A stretch of 64,000 nt of DNA, from NCBI RefSeq assembly GCF_016461715.1, contig NZ_JAEMUI010000016.1:1-64000 (forward strand). The letters run 5' to 3'. The translations under genes were made by a program, and so were the position numbers. Of the stretch, positions 52,681 through 62,274 are shown one piece after another. This stretch comes from Marinomonas spartinae. GTDB taxonomy: Bacteria; Pseudomonadota; Gammaproteobacteria; Pseudomonadales; Marinomonadaceae. Every line of letters begins with the position of its first letter. Within the stretch, counting starts at the first letter, position 1. The notes beneath the pieces are model-generated. The model searched no databases. It saw nothing but the letters and a program-made list of their open reading frames with translations, and had not been told where the DNA came from.

Positions 52681-52780
52681 CTTAGCTATACGCCACTTTA
52701 CTCGTCAGATTCTATGCTACTTCTACAGGTTGACGATAGCGTCAGCAAATTAACCACTTTATAGTTAGGAGTAATAGGGT

Positions 52781-53287
52781 ATGGGAAATCTGACGAAAAA
52801 ACTGATATTAGCGACGGTGACATTACCTTTCATGATGGGGGCAGCCAGTGCTTTTGCCGAGGCTCCTCCAGGACACCTAGGAGGCCCCAAGCCGCCAATG
52901 TGCCGACCTGATATGATGGTTGGGTTAGATCCGCATATGATGAGAGAATTGCATTTTAGTGAGGTTCAACAAAAGGAACTGAGAGCGTTTCGTCTTGCTG
53001 AAATAAAAGAGATGAGAGCAATCGAAATAGACCATGAAAAGAGGCTCAATAGTCTATTGAATGCTGATAAGTTTGATAAAGTGGCAGCAAGGGAACTTGC
53101 TACCGCAATGGAGAGCACACGAATTGACCGCAAAGTTGCGATGTTGGAAAGACAATACAAAATACTTCATATATTAACACCGGAGCAAAAGGCAGAATAT
53201 ATGAAACTGAAGAGAGAGCATCGGCATCAATGTGAGGAAAGAATGCGTCACCGTTTAGCAAAAGAACATAGGCCGTTGGTCTATTAG
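52781..53287 (+). CDS. Spy/CpxP-like periplasmic protein
   Basis: A 168-residue secreted helical protein with a signal peptide cut near ASAFA-EA (residue 27). The mature part has the family LTxxQ-type motif at LTPEQKAEYMKL (about 138-149) and an earlier degenerate one (LHFSEVQQKEL). CpxP inhibits CpxA and helps clear misfolded proteins; Spy is a chaperone. Pro-rich PPGHLGGPKPP near the N-terminus and a His-rich tail (EHRHQCEERMRHR) are unusual and could bind metal. It is divergent from cpxR. Confidence 0.88.
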   Translation: MGNLTKKLILATVTLPFMMGAASAFAEAPPGHLGGPKPPMCRPDMMVGLDPHMMRELHFSEVQQKELRAFRLAEIKEMRAIEIDHEKRLNSLLNADKFDKVAARELATAMESTRIDRKVAMLERQYKILHILTPEQKAEYMKLKREHRHQCEERMRHRLAKEHRPLVY

Positions 53288-53337
53288 TAGAGTGCTACTG
53301 ACAATAAATGATGATGCCTGTTAAACGGTTTAACAGT

Positions 53338-53374
53338 AAAAAGCCGCTGTCTAGTAATCGAACAGCGGCTTTTT
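53338..53374. terminator. Bidirectional terminator between cpxP-like gene and chemoreceptor gene
   Basis: A perfect 13-bp stem AAAAAGCCGCTGT/ACAGCGGCTTTTT with an 11-nt loop stands between two convergent genes; both strands end in T. Confidence 0.88.
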
Positions 53375-53414
53375 GTTTAATGACGATGGGGTCATCGCTG
53401 AAAACAGAGTAGGA

Positions 53415-55313
53415 TCAAATCTTAAAGCGGTCTGTTAAGGTTTTTAATTGATGGCTGATGGTCCTTAAATTGGTAACCGCTCGAACAGATTCTAGTGCTC
53501 CTTCGTTAGTTCGATCGGCCAGTTCTCGGACATTTTCAACGCTTCGGCTGATTTCTTCGGAGACATGAGATTGTTCTTCAGCAGCCGTCGCAATTTGTTG
53601 GTTCATGTCCTGAGCGTAGCCTACTTGTTCATTTATGTCTTTGAATAGGGTTAGAACGCCTTTGGCTTTTTCCGCATTTTCCATTGACATATCGCGACTA
53701 CTCATCATCCTAGTCAGAGATTCTTGTGCGCCATTTTGCAGTTCAATGATCAAATCTTCGATTTCTTTTGCAGAGCTTTGGGTGCGACTGGCCAGTCCAC
53801 GCACCTCGTCAGCAACCACTGCAAACCCACGGCCAGCCTCCCCAGCCCGTGCTGCTTCAATGGCCGCGTTTAGGGCGAGCAGGTTAGTTTGTTCCGCAAC
53901 CGCTTTGATGACTTCCAATACATTGCCAACGTTATCGGTACGGGATTTTAATTGTTCCATCGCTTGGCTGGTTACATTTAGATCTTCCGCTAAAGACTCA
54001 ATGAGTTTGACCGCACTATTGACCATGACATTACCTTGCCCGACAATTTCATCCGCTTTTGTAGAGGCCTCAGCAGCGGTTTCAGTATTGCGCGCAACCT
54101 CGGTGACCGTAGAGGCCATTTCATTAATGGCTGTGGCCACTTGATCAGTTTCATCTCTCTGTGACTGCATCATGGATTGCCCTTGCTTCGAAATGGCTTC
54201 CAGTTGCTCACTGGTTGAGCTTAAGTTCATCACCCCTGAGACGACCTCGGAGATCAAGCGGTTTAGGGTTTTGCTCATATCACCGATATGATTTAACAGT
54301 TTACCAAGCTCGTCCCTTCTTTCCGTGTGAAGCTGTTGAGTGAAATCCCCGCTGGAGATTTTTTCGACCGCTTGAATCACTGTGCTCATAGGTTTGGTGA
54401 TCATGTGACGAATCAATAAGGCAAAAAAGATACCAATGAGAATGGCAATGACAGTGACAGCAATCACTAGACTGTTAATTTCAGAACCATCCGCTTTGCT
54501 CTTTTGCTCTTGTAGATGAGTGATGGCATCAATGTTGTTATTCATGCTTTTGGATAGGGCTAACAATTGGTCTTTAACTGAGTAAAGCTTGGATGTAACC
54601 TCAGGATTACGCTTGCCCATTTCACGATATTGATCAAGCAGTGTTAATATTTTTTGCTGATTGCTTTGTAAATTATCAGGTAGCTGTAATGCTTTTGTTT
54701 TTTCGATAACTGTATTTAGTCTAGAGGTGACCTCATCCACAGGAATAGGTTGTCCTTTTGTGATAATGCTATCAATAAAAGACGTTAAGGAATAAAAACT
54801 AGTTTCAATGGTTAGCACTTCTGACGCATTGTTCTGATCATTGTTCTTCTTAAGTGCTTGAGCAACAAGGTCGTATTGGTTGTAAATATTGCTAAGAAGA
54901 TTCTTTGCCTGTTTGTCAACGTCATCCCATTTTTTACGGGCCTCAGCAAGTGGCGTTAATGTCTTTTCATACTCTGCTATGCTCTGGCTGGTTTTCTGGA
55001 TCAGGTCTAATACATCTGGGCCATTATAGAGCTGGTTTGATTTGGCTAATTTGTCACTAAGTTGTCGAGTGAGATCCATTAGCTTGGCTTTGTCAGCCTC
55101 AGAGCCGGAAGTAACAAAGTGCTCGCGAGCAACCTGCATATCAACAATATTGTGATCTAACTCGTTGGATAACCGGACTTTGTCTGCTCGGCTGAGTAGT
55201 GAACTCACACCATACAGACTTGTTATTCCCACAATAAGCGTTAGTATCAGTACGGAACCAAAGCCTAAAGCTAATTTGGTGCCAATTAATCGGTTTTCTA
55301 AAAAATTCATCAT
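53415..55313 (-). CDS. Methyl-accepting chemotaxis protein
   Basis: A 632-residue chemoreceptor: membrane helix 12-34, a large helical periplasmic sensor (36-280, of HBM type from its length and AREHFVTSG pattern), a second helix (about 283-305), HAMP (about 306-358) and the signalling coil with the conserved tip around [19 protein letters not shown] (about 472-490). HBM domains in characterised members sense organic acids such as malate or succinate. It ends in TDRFKI without the CheR-binding pentapeptide. It is a single gene with a terminator downstream. Confidence 0.92.
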   Translation of the reverse strand: MMNFLENRLIGTKLALGFGSVLILTLIVGITSLYGVSSLLSRADKVRLSNELDHNIVDMQVAREHFVTSGSEADKAKLMDLTRQLSDKLAKSNQLYNGPDVLDLIQKTSQSIAEYEKTLTPLAEARKKWDDVDKQAKNLLSNIYNQYDLVAQALKKNNDQNNASEVLTIETSFYSLTSFIDSIITKGQPIPVDEVTSRLNTVIEKTKALQLPDNLQSNQQKILTLLDQYREMGKRNPEVTSKLYSVKDQLLALSKSMNNNIDAITHLQEQKSKADGSEINSLVIAVTVIAILIGIFFALLIRHMITKPMSTVIQAVEKISSGDFTQQLHTERRDELGKLLNHIGDMSKTLNRLISEVVSGVMNLSSTSEQLEAISKQGQSMMQSQRDETDQVATAINEMASTVTEVARNTETAAEASTKADEIVGQGNVMVNSAVKLIESLAEDLNVTSQAMEQLKSRTDNVGNVLEVIKAVAEQTNLLALNAAIEAARAGEAGRGFAVVADEVRGLASRTQSSAKEIEDLIIELQNGAQESLTRMMSSRDMSMENAEKAKGVLTLFKDINEQVGYAQDMNQQIATAAEEQSHVSEEISRSVENVRELADRTNEGALESVRAVTNLRTISHQLKTLTDRFKI

Positions 55314-55552
55314 CTGGTGATTCCTTAGCAGACGTAGATTGAACTTAGGGTGTCTAGTAAAAAATTAATGACTAATAAGTCCATCTCATTTTGATAGTTG
55401 ATATAGACAAATATAAAGATAGGAAACTGTTTTTAATAGTACAACCGTGGAGGAAAGTTTTAAAATGTAATGAGTGGCGCAGCAATGTCCACATCACCAT
55501 TGTGACGACTACTTTAACAGAAAACTATCTTCTTTATAGCATCCAGTCTATT

Positions 55553-56986
55553 TTAACTGGCCCTTTGACTTTTCGTTGAGGTGAATTCATCAATTAAAAG
55601 CGCAAGGTTTTTTATGCCTTCTTCTCGTTCGTTTGGTTGTAATTGGCTATAGTTGATTCGTAAGCAATTACGATATTTACCTGTGGATGAAAAAATGGGT
55701 CCGGGTGCAAAGCTAATACCGTGCTCGCGACAGGTTTTGACCAACTCTAAACAATCTATCGGTAGATTGAGTTCCACCCAAAGAACAAAGCTTCCACTAG
55801 GAAAACTCACTCTAGTGCCTTTTGGCAGATAGGTATTAATGGCAGTGAGCATATGATCTCGTTGTTGTTCATAGTGTTGCCGCATTTGTCTAATGTGTTT
55901 GTCATAGCCTCCCAGACGAATAAATTTGGCGATGGCTAATTGCGGCAAGGTCGGGCACATGGAGCTGCTGACGTATTTGATATGGGTTACTTTGTCTCGG
56001 TAGCGGCCAGGTGCTATCCATCCAACACGCATGCCTGGTGCAATGGTTTTAGAAAAAGAAGAGCACATTAATACACGCCCATCGGTATCAAACGATTTGA
56101 TTGTCTTTGGACGAGGGAATTGATAAGAAATATCCCCATAGATGTCATCTTCAATAATGGTAATATCATAACTTTGAGCCAGTTTAAATAGACGTTTTTT
56201 TTGCTCTTCAGGCATGGTATAGCCCATAGGATTGTTGCAGGTAGGCGTGGCTAAAATCGCTTTAATTGGCCATTGGTCTAAGGCTAATTCTAATGCTTCT
56301 AGGCTAATGCCTGTTTCTGGATGAGTGGGTATCTCCATGACTTTTAGTCCAGCGGCCTTAATGGCTTGCATCGCGCCATAAAAGCCAGGTGATTCAATGG
56401 CAATAATGTCGCCAGGCTCGGCAACGGCTCTTAGACAGACTGAGAGTGCTTCTTGGCAGCCTGAGGTAATAACTAAGTCATCGGGATGAAGTTGGCATCC
56501 TGAGGCAACGGTGAGACGACAAATTTGTTCGCGTAATTCGATCGTCCCCCGTACATCACCATAACCTAGTCCTAACTGCGGATGTTGTTTGGATAAATCT
56601 GCTAATGTTTTAAGCAAGGGTTTAAGGGTAGGAGCCTGCATATCAGGCATGGCATGTTGCAGTTGTATGCCAAGCTTTTCACTACGAATCATCAGCATAT
56701 TAAGCACTTCTTCCCATTGTGAGACCTCTAATGGGCGTTGAGGTGGTCGCGAAATAGTGGGCAAATTATCGTGTTGATAAGGCTGACTAACAAAGTAGCC
56801 TGATTTAGGGCGAGCTTCTACCAATCTTTCTTGTTCTAGCTGGCGATAGGCCTCTTGTACGGTGGAGATACTGACACTGTATTCTTGTGCTAATTGACGG
56901 ACCGAAGGCAGTCTGTCGCCTATTTGGTAAAAGCCATGTTTAATATGTTCCCCTAGTCTTAGCGCTAAATCTTGATACAGTGTCAT
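55553..56986 (-). CDS. MocR/GabR-type regulator (GntR HTH fused to aminotransferase domain)
   Basis: A 477-residue regulator with an N-terminal winged helix of the GntR family (about 1-68, RQLAQEYSVSISTVQEAYRQ) and a class I aminotransferase domain (about 100-470). The PLP lysine is Lys313 in SFSKTIAPGMRVGW. MocR proteins use PLP and an amine or amino acid as signals. The gene diverges from a DUF1127/LysE operon, with repeat operators between. The effector may be the amino acid exported by LysE. Confidence 0.92.
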   Translation of the reverse strand: MTLYQDLALRLGEHIKHGFYQIGDRLPSVRQLAQEYSVSISTVQEAYRQLEQERLVEARPKSGYFVSQPYQHDNLPTISRPPQRPLEVSQWEEVLNMLMIRSEKLGIQLQHAMPDMQAPTLKPLLKTLADLSKQHPQLGLGYGDVRGTIELREQICRLTVASGCQLHPDDLVITSGCQEALSVCLRAVAEPGDIIAIESPGFYGAMQAIKAAGLKVMEIPTHPETGISLEALELALDQWPIKAILATPTCNNPMGYTMPEEQKKRLFKLAQSYDITIIEDDIYGDISYQFPRPKTIKSFDTDGRVLMCSSFSKTIAPGMRVGWIAPGRYRDKVTHIKYVSSSMCPTLPQLAIAKFIRLGGYDKHIRQMRQHYEQQRDHMLTAINTYLPKGTRVSFPSGSFVLWVELNLPIDCLELVKTCREHGISFAPGPIFSSTGKYRNCLRINYSQLQPNEREEGIKNLALLIDEFTSTKSQRAS

Positions 56987-57047
56987 GATCGATTTTCCCT
57001 TACTTTAAAGTACTTTATTTTATTAGAAATGAATACATACCTACTGT

Positions 57048-57110
57048 AACCATACAGATGGGAGTTTTCTTCACCATACAGGCGGTTTTTTTTATAGTCT
57101 GTATGGTGAA
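57048..57110. promoter_or_regulatory. MocR operator: one direct and one inverted repeat
   Basis: TTCACCATACAG (57070-57081) and CTGTATGGTGAA (57099-57110) form a perfect 12-bp inverted repeat. A further AACCATACAG copy lies at 57048-57057, in the same orientation as the first arm, 24 bases before it. This mix of direct and inverted copies is typical for MocR-type dimers. The sites lie between the regulator (start 56986) and the DUF1127 gene (start 57196). Confidence 0.75.
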
Positions 57111-57195
57111 AAATGTCTATTTTTATCACTGTTATGCTTTTTACTTTCCTTTTAATCTGATGCCTTAGGTGAGTTGGCTAAGAAGGAGAAGGGTT

Positions 57196-57423
57196 ATGTT
57201 GATGATTGCATTATTGGTTCATATAAAACAGTGTGTGCAAAGCTATCGAACACGCAAAGTCTTATTGTACTTAACAGCTGATGAACTCAAGGATGTCGGC
57301 ATCAGTGAAGGGGATAGAAGAAAGCAGACTGCTAAAGCGAGTTTATTGGGAATGGGGAAAGAGATATTGATGTTTAAACGTGTTAGCAAATCCTTTGAAA
57401 AAAAAGTGTATGGGGATGTCTAA
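57196..57423 (+). CDS. DUF1127 family small protein
   Basis: A 75-residue basic protein with a hydrophobic start (MLMIALLVHIKQ) and the DUF1127 core RKVLLYLTADELKDVGISEGDRR (about 20-42). Characterised DUF1127 proteins affect phosphate or RNA metabolism in other bacteria, but no general role is set. The ATG at 57196 has AAGGAG at the ideal seven-base distance; a GTG at 57169 would add nine residues. The lysE-type gene starts on its stop codon (TAATG). Confidence 0.8.
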   Translation: MLMIALLVHIKQCVQSYRTRKVLLYLTADELKDVGISEGDRRKQTAKASLLGMGKEILMFKRVSKSFEKKVYGDV

Positions 57424-58085
57424 TGCTGAATCTTTCTTTTTTTCTGGGTGTTGCTGTATTTGCCTTTGTTATGTCTGTCACGCCGGGACCAAACAATATG
57501 ATGTTATTGGCCTCTGGGGCACAATTTGTTTTTCGTCGAACCTTGCCGCATATGTTAGGGATTATTCTTGGCATGGCGTCTTTATTGTTGGCTATTTTAT
57601 TGGGGCTTGGCTCGTTGTTTATACTCTACCCTCCACTCTACAGTGTCTTAAAATGGGTGGGTGGGGCGTATTTGCTTTGGCTTGCATGGAAAATTGCGAA
57701 TGCCCCAACGGACAAGATGTCAACGCAAAAGCCAAACTTAGTCCCATCAGGACAATGCAGTGATTTACAACCAGAAAATATCGATAAGCAAATGGTGCCA
57801 ATGCGCTGGTGGCAAGCTGCTTTATTCCAGTATGCGAACCCTAAAGCTTGGATGATGTCTATTGGCTGTGTCAGCTCGTTTTCTCTAGCGGGCGATCTGT
57901 ATGTTCAGTCTGGCTTTTGGATTATTATGCTGTTTGCGTGCATGGGGTTCCCCGCGATCACAATATGGGTGTTAGCAGGTGAGGCTATCCGACGAAAGCT
58001 AACGAGTGTAAAGCGTCAACGTCTATTTAATATTGTTATGGGTGTGCTGACTGCTTCGACGTTGTTATTAATAATCAAAGGCTAG
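57423..58085 (+). CDS. LysE/RhtB family amino acid exporter
   Basis: A 220-residue inner-membrane protein with six helices. The start FAFVMSVTPGPNNMMLLASG (about 11-30) carries the family's PGPN motif, and NPKAWMMSIG (about 140-149) lies after the central loop. It exports amino acids or homoserine lactone-like compounds. Coupled to the DUF1127 gene and governed by the divergent MocR regulator. The central loop (about 95-125) is long and polar. Confidence 0.9.
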   Translation: MLNLSFFLGVAVFAFVMSVTPGPNNMMLLASGAQFVFRRTLPHMLGIILGMASLLLAILLGLGSLFILYPPLYSVLKWVGGAYLLWLAWKIANAPTDKMSTQKPNLVPSGQCSDLQPENIDKQMVPMRWWQAALFQYANPKAWMMSIGCVSSFSLAGDLYVQSGFWIIMLFACMGFPAITIWVLAGEAIRRKLTSVKRQRLFNIVMGVLTASTLLLIIKG

Positions 58086-58210
58086 TCTTGTTTTGCGGAT
58101 GGCACTCTACTGTTAGTCGTTATGGGGGGCGTATGCAATAGCAGATCTGATCAGTATCGTGGGATGGCTTTTATCACTATGGTAGGACAATCAATAAGGC
58201 TGAGTAACGC

Positions 58211-58489
58211 GTGAGTGAATGGTATATCTACATCATTAGAACTCGTTTAAATACCCTCTATACGGGTATTACCACCGATGTGGAAAGGCGCTTTCATGAG
58301 CATTCAAAGCAGGGCACAACGGGGGCGAAATACCTTAAAGGAAAAGGTCCTTTGGAACTTGTCTGGCATCAATTGGTTGACTCGAAAAGGGACGCCGCAA
58401 GACTTGAGTATCGTGTCAAAAAACTTAAGAAATATCAGAAATTACAATTGATTAGCGGTCAGATTGATTTACATTCTTTACGAGAATAA
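58211..58489 (+). CDS. GIY-YIG nuclease superfamily protein (YhbQ/UPF0213-like)
   Basis: The 92-residue protein is a single GIY-YIG domain: YIYIIRTRLNTLYTGITTDVERRFHEH holds the Y, G and R catalytic residues (about 5-31, Y-I-Y.. Y-T-G.. R). The stand-alone family includes YhbQ, a DNA-active protein in E. coli. The start is GTG 58211 (MSEWYIYI). It follows the LysE gene by 125 bases, probably under its own promoter. Confidence 0.88.
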   Translation: MSEWYIYIIRTRLNTLYTGITTDVERRFHEHSKQGTTGAKYLKGKGPLELVWHQLVDSKRDAARLEYRVKKLKKYQKLQLISGQIDLHSLRE

Positions 58490-58586
58490 GCAGGTTTTTA
58501 ACTTGTCTTTCAGGCCATTTGCTCCTAGCATTACTTGATTAGCAAAGACAGATTAAATCGTGACTTGTAAAGGGAGACAAGGGTAC

Positions 58587-58970
58587 ATGATTCGCCACAT
58601 TGACCATATCGTGTTAACCGTTGTTGATATTGAAAAATCCGTCGCCTTTTACGAAAAAGTATTGAAAATGAAGCCTGTTACCTTTGCTAACGGTCGTCGT
58701 GCCGTGCATTTTGGACAGCAAAAAATCAACTTTCAATGTGTAGGTGATGAGCTACGTAATCATGCTCTTGAAGGCTCTGGTGATCTATGTTTGATCACCG
58801 ATTGGTCTCTGGATGAAGTCATTGCTCACCTTAACGCCTGTCAGGTGCCGATTCTTGAAGGTCCTGTCAGCAAAACGGGCGCCCAGGGTGAGATTCAATC
58901 TGTTTATTTCAATGACCTTGATAATAATCTTATCGAGGTGAGTGTCTATCCTAAGAATCTCTCTGAATAA
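58587..58970 (+). CDS. VOC family (glyoxalase/bleomycin-resistance-like) protein
   Basis: A 127-residue VOC protein with two beta-alpha-beta-beta-beta units. Metal ligands are expected at HIDHIVLTV (H5 or H7), QKINFQCVG and the final LIEVSVYP (Glu). I start at ATG 58587, with AAGGG close upstream; the GTG at 58560 would add nine residues. Related proteins include a virulence-type group in Pseudomonas and Vibrio; the substrate is unknown. Confidence 0.85.
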   Translation: MIRHIDHIVLTVVDIEKSVAFYEKVLKMKPVTFANGRRAVHFGQQKINFQCVGDELRNHALEGSGDLCLITDWSLDEVIAHLNACQVPILEGPVSKTGAQGEIQSVYFNDLDNNLIEVSVYPKNLSE

Positions 58971-59090
58971 CGCATTTCGTCCTATTGGGTTATTTTTTCT
59001 TGTTTAGAACCGCTTTTTTGTTCACTTATTGTTATCATTGTTGCTTTAATTTTGTTCCCTCAAATGACCGTCAAGGATCCTTTTTCGGCT

Positions 59091-60215
59091 ATGAAAACTA
59101 TCTTAATTGCGAAACAAAACCTTGAGAAGACCTATTCTGGTGCTTGTCGTAGTGTGCATGAGGAAATCAAATATTTTCGTTCTAAAGGCTGTGAAGTGCA
59201 TACTATTTCTGAAAATGCTAATGTCGCGGATATTGAAAACAGCGGTGGAATTTCGCATAAGTCTAGGCGATTTTTTTGGCAGAAAAAATTTAACCGCAGA
59301 ATGCAGTTTAGTAATGAAGCGCTGAAGTTGGCGAAAAAACTCAAGGTCGATTTGTTGATAGGTCAAGGGGACTTACAACAGCCGGATGTGCACTTTATTC
59401 ATAATTGTGTGCATTTAGCATCCGAGAAAATCCATGGCAAGTCCTTGGCGAAAGACGATGAGATGTATTTAACGCATACCCCCATTTTCCAAAATCATCA
59501 GTTTAAACATATTGTTGCCAACTCACACTTGGCCAAAAATGAATTGATGTCTCGTTTTTCGATACCAGAGCACGATATTTCTGTGATCTATCCGGCAATT
59601 GATGAAAACCAGTTTAAGCTATTACCCATTGAGGAGCGAAATGCGATTCGCGCCGACCTAGGAGTGAAAGACGATGAGCTTCTGGTGGGCTTAGTGACGT
59701 CTGGAAATTTTAAAAAACGCGGTGTTGATCGATTCTTTGAGGCCATTAGCTTATTGCCAAAAGAGGTGGCTGAGAAAACGCATTTTGTCTTTGTTGGTAA
59801 AGATAAGTTGTCTCCTGAATATCAAGCGATTCTAGACCGTTCTCCTTATAAAGATAGAGTGCGCCAGCTGCCAATCATCAATAAAGTGGAGGGGTACTTT
59901 AATGCGTTGGATGTATTTGTACTGCCAGCCAGAATTGAAGAGTTTGGGCGTGTTGTGGCTGAGGCGATGGCCTGTGGTGCCCCTGTGATCACGACGAAAT
60001 GGGTGGGGGCGAGTGAAATAATGAAAGATGAATCGGCTGAGTTTGTCTATGATGGTGAAAGCAACCAAACGCTCGCCAATTTGATGGATGCTTTGCTCAG
60101 TGATAAAGCGCTGCGGGAACGAGTTTCCCTAGCCAATCAAACTTCTGCCAAAGAAGTCTATGAATCCGCATTAGAAGAAAAATTTGATGCCGTTTTTGGG
60201 CCTTATATTGCCTAG
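59091..60215 (+). CDS. Glycosyltransferase family 4
   Basis: A 374-residue GT-B glycosyltransferase beginning KTILIAKQNLEKTYSGACRS. The C-terminal site has LVTSGNFKKRGVDRFFEAI and PARIEEFGRVVAEAMACG (about 279-296, E-x7-E). Upstream ATGs at 59052 and 59064 are possible starts, but the canonical N-terminal strand begins at 59091. It likely modifies lipopolysaccharide core or another surface glycan. It is not linked to the other glycosyltransferase at 47.8 kb. Confidence 0.85.
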   Translation: MKTILIAKQNLEKTYSGACRSVHEEIKYFRSKGCEVHTISENANVADIENSGGISHKSRRFFWQKKFNRRMQFSNEALKLAKKLKVDLLIGQGDLQQPDVHFIHNCVHLASEKIHGKSLAKDDEMYLTHTPIFQNHQFKHIVANSHLAKNELMSRFSIPEHDISVIYPAIDENQFKLLPIEERNAIRADLGVKDDELLVGLVTSGNFKKRGVDRFFEAISLLPKEVAEKTHFVFVGKDKLSPEYQAILDRSPYKDRVRQLPIINKVEGYFNALDVFVLPARIEEFGRVVAEAMACGAPVITTKWVGASEIMKDESAEFVYDGESNQTLANLMDALLSDKALRERVSLANQTSAKEVYESALEEKFDAVFGPYIA

Positions 60216-60264
60216 TCGTCTGTTCGTCTAGTATGCCATAGCCATATAAGGCCCTGTTGAGGAG

Positions 60265-62274
60265 TCATTGTGTTAGTAGCGCTTTTACCGCAGCAATAAC
60301 GTCTTTATAGGCTTTCTCTTCATAAACCCCAAAGCCTGTTAATTGACGGGCTTTGATCTTCGTAAAAATTGGTTGTGCTAGTCCAGTTAAAAAACGTGTT
60401 ATTAGAACCGGTGTGAGCGTTGTCTCTGGGCTTTTGTTTTGCAGCTGTTGTGCGAATTCAGTGACATAGTGAGCCATTTGTTGACGCTGTTCCTCCAGCG
60501 ACTCTTTTTGCGCTATTGGTTCGGGGAAAACAAGCACTTTTCCACGGCATACAGAGCAATGTCCACAATGTTCTGGGGCATTTTTATCACCAAAATAGCG
60601 AGCTAGGTTGTGGTTCAAGCAGCGATTGAGTTCAAAGAAGCGAATCATGGTAGCAATGCGTTCGATTTCTGCAGTTTGTTTTTCCGTTACGTATTGATCT
60701 AAGACATTCAGTAAGGTATCTAGATGAAACCGCTCTAGATTGACTTGATAGACCTCGGTTAGTTGCTTGCTTTCTAGTGTGAGCACATGGTGAGACTCAG
60801 CGTATTCTAATAGTTGTAGAACATCGCCGCGAGAAAACCCTGATTGCTGATAAATTAAATCGAAATTTGGTGTGCCCCAGATTTTCTTATATTGAATGCC
60901 TTTAAGAAGAGCATCGTAAGCGGCGCGCATGTTGTCAGGAACTTGTGCCGCAAAGGCATAGCGATCACCTTCCCACTTTAAACGCACATCTGCGTAATAA
61001 CTGTATTTAGGAGTGATAGCTCCGAGGATTTCGAGTTGAACCAAGAGGGTTTTTAACGGCAGTGAGCGAATGTTGATTTGGTTGGATAAGCCGTATAGCT
61101 GAGTTTTCCAAAGTGTTTGTTGGTCGTCATTGATCTCAGCTTGTTCTTCAATGGTAGCGAGCAGGGAGGCAATGTCTTGGCGTTCCGGTGTATCGCCATA
61201 AACGAAGTTTTCTAACGTGTGTAGGCCTTCTAGACTGGCTAACAATACACAACGGCTGGCTTGGTTATCACGTCCCGCTCGGCCGATTTCTTGGCTGTAA
61301 TTCTCAATGGATTTTGGTAAATCATAATGTATGACTAACCGAATGTCCGCTTTGTCTATGCCCATGCCGAAAGCGATGGTGGCGACGATGATGCGCGTGC
61401 GACTTGCCATAAAATCTGCTTGAATTTGGCTACGAAGGTCGTTGCCGAGCCCAGCATGGTAGGAGGTTGCTGAGTAGCCTTTTGATCTTAGTGCTTGAGC
61501 GATATCATCTGCGGTTTTTTGCTGAGTCACATAGACAATACTGGCTCCTTGGGTGTCGTCTAAAATCGCCGTCAGCTTATTGAGTTTTTCATGGCCTTGT
61601 GCAGGAATAAGATCCACGTCTAAGTTGTGGCGATAAAAGCCTGTTTGCACAATGTGCTCAGGGAAAATATCAAACTTTTGTGCCATGTCTCTTTGTACTC
61701 GACGAGTGGCCGTGGCGGTTAAGAGCAAAACGAGAGGGATGTTTAGCTCTTGTTTGTATTGCGGGAGTTTTAAGTAGTCAGGGCGAAAATTGTGTCCCCA
61801 CTCAGAAATGCAGTGGGCTTCATCCACCACTAGCATAGAAATTGGCACTTGCTTAATAAAGCGACGAAAACGTTCGTTCTTAAAACGCTCGACCGAGATC
61901 ATGAGAATTTTAATGGCACCACTTTGGGCTTGTCTCATGATCTCCTGACTGTCTTCTTTGGCTTGGCTGGAATCCAAGCAGGCAGCGGGAATGCCTTTAC
62001 TTTGTAAAAAAGCTAATTGGTCATGCATCAGTGCGATTAGCGGTGAAATGACTAAGGTCAGGTTGGGTAACTGTGTGGCGGTAAATTGATAGCAAAGGGA
62101 CTTTCCTGAACCCGTTGGGAAAACGGCAAGGGAAGAATGCCCTGATAACAACTGAGTAATGGTTTGGCCTTGGCCTTCGCGAAAGTGCTCGAAACCAAAT
62201 ATGGCGTGTAATGTCCCTTGTAAATCGCGCGCTTGAAAAGTTGGGGTAATGGCTAACGGTGTACTTGTTTTCAT
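60265..62274 (-). CDS. RecQ-family ATP-dependent DNA helicase
   Basis: A 669-residue superfamily-2 helicase. Walker A is FPTGSGKSLCYQ (52-63), the DEAH box is VVDEAHCISEWGHNFRPDY, and the RecQ zinc-binding cysteines are in CLNHNLARYFG and EHCGHCSVCRG. The usual HRDC domain is not evident, and the C-terminal part (about 580-669) is divergent. The start ATG 62274 overlaps the srkA stop (ATGA), so I prefer it to the ATG at 62292. It unwinds recombination or repair intermediates. Confidence 0.9.
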   Translation of the reverse strand: MKTSTPLAITPTFQARDLQGTLHAIFGFEHFREGQGQTITQLLSGHSSLAVFPTGSGKSLCYQFTATQLPNLTLVISPLIALMHDQLAFLQSKGIPAACLDSSQAKEDSQEIMRQAQSGAIKILMISVERFKNERFRRFIKQVPISMLVVDEAHCISEWGHNFRPDYLKLPQYKQELNIPLVLLLTATATRRVQRDMAQKFDIFPEHIVQTGFYRHNLDVDLIPAQGHEKLNKLTAILDDTQGASIVYVTQQKTADDIAQALRSKGYSATSYHAGLGNDLRSQIQADFMASRTRIIVATIAFGMGIDKADIRLVIHYDLPKSIENYSQEIGRAGRDNQASRCVLLASLEGLHTLENFVYGDTPERQDIASLLATIEEQAEINDDQQTLWKTQLYGLSNQINIRSLPLKTLLVQLEILGAITPKYSYYADVRLKWEGDRYAFAAQVPDNMRAAYDALLKGIQYKKIWGTPNFDLIYQQSGFSRGDVLQLLEYAESHHVLTLESKQLTEVYQVNLERFHLDTLLNVLDQYVTEKQTAEIERIATMIRFFELNRCLNHNLARYFGDKNAPEHCGHCSVCRGKVLVFPEPIAQKESLEEQRQQMAHYVTEFAQQLQNKSPETTLTPVLITRFLTGLAQPIFTKIKARQLTGFGVYEEKAYKDVIAAVKALLTQ

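Noticed and set aside
53635..54144. 169-codon frame opposite the chemoreceptor gene
   Set aside because: Antisense shadow of the conserved signalling coil; Ser/Ala-rich as expected for such shadows.
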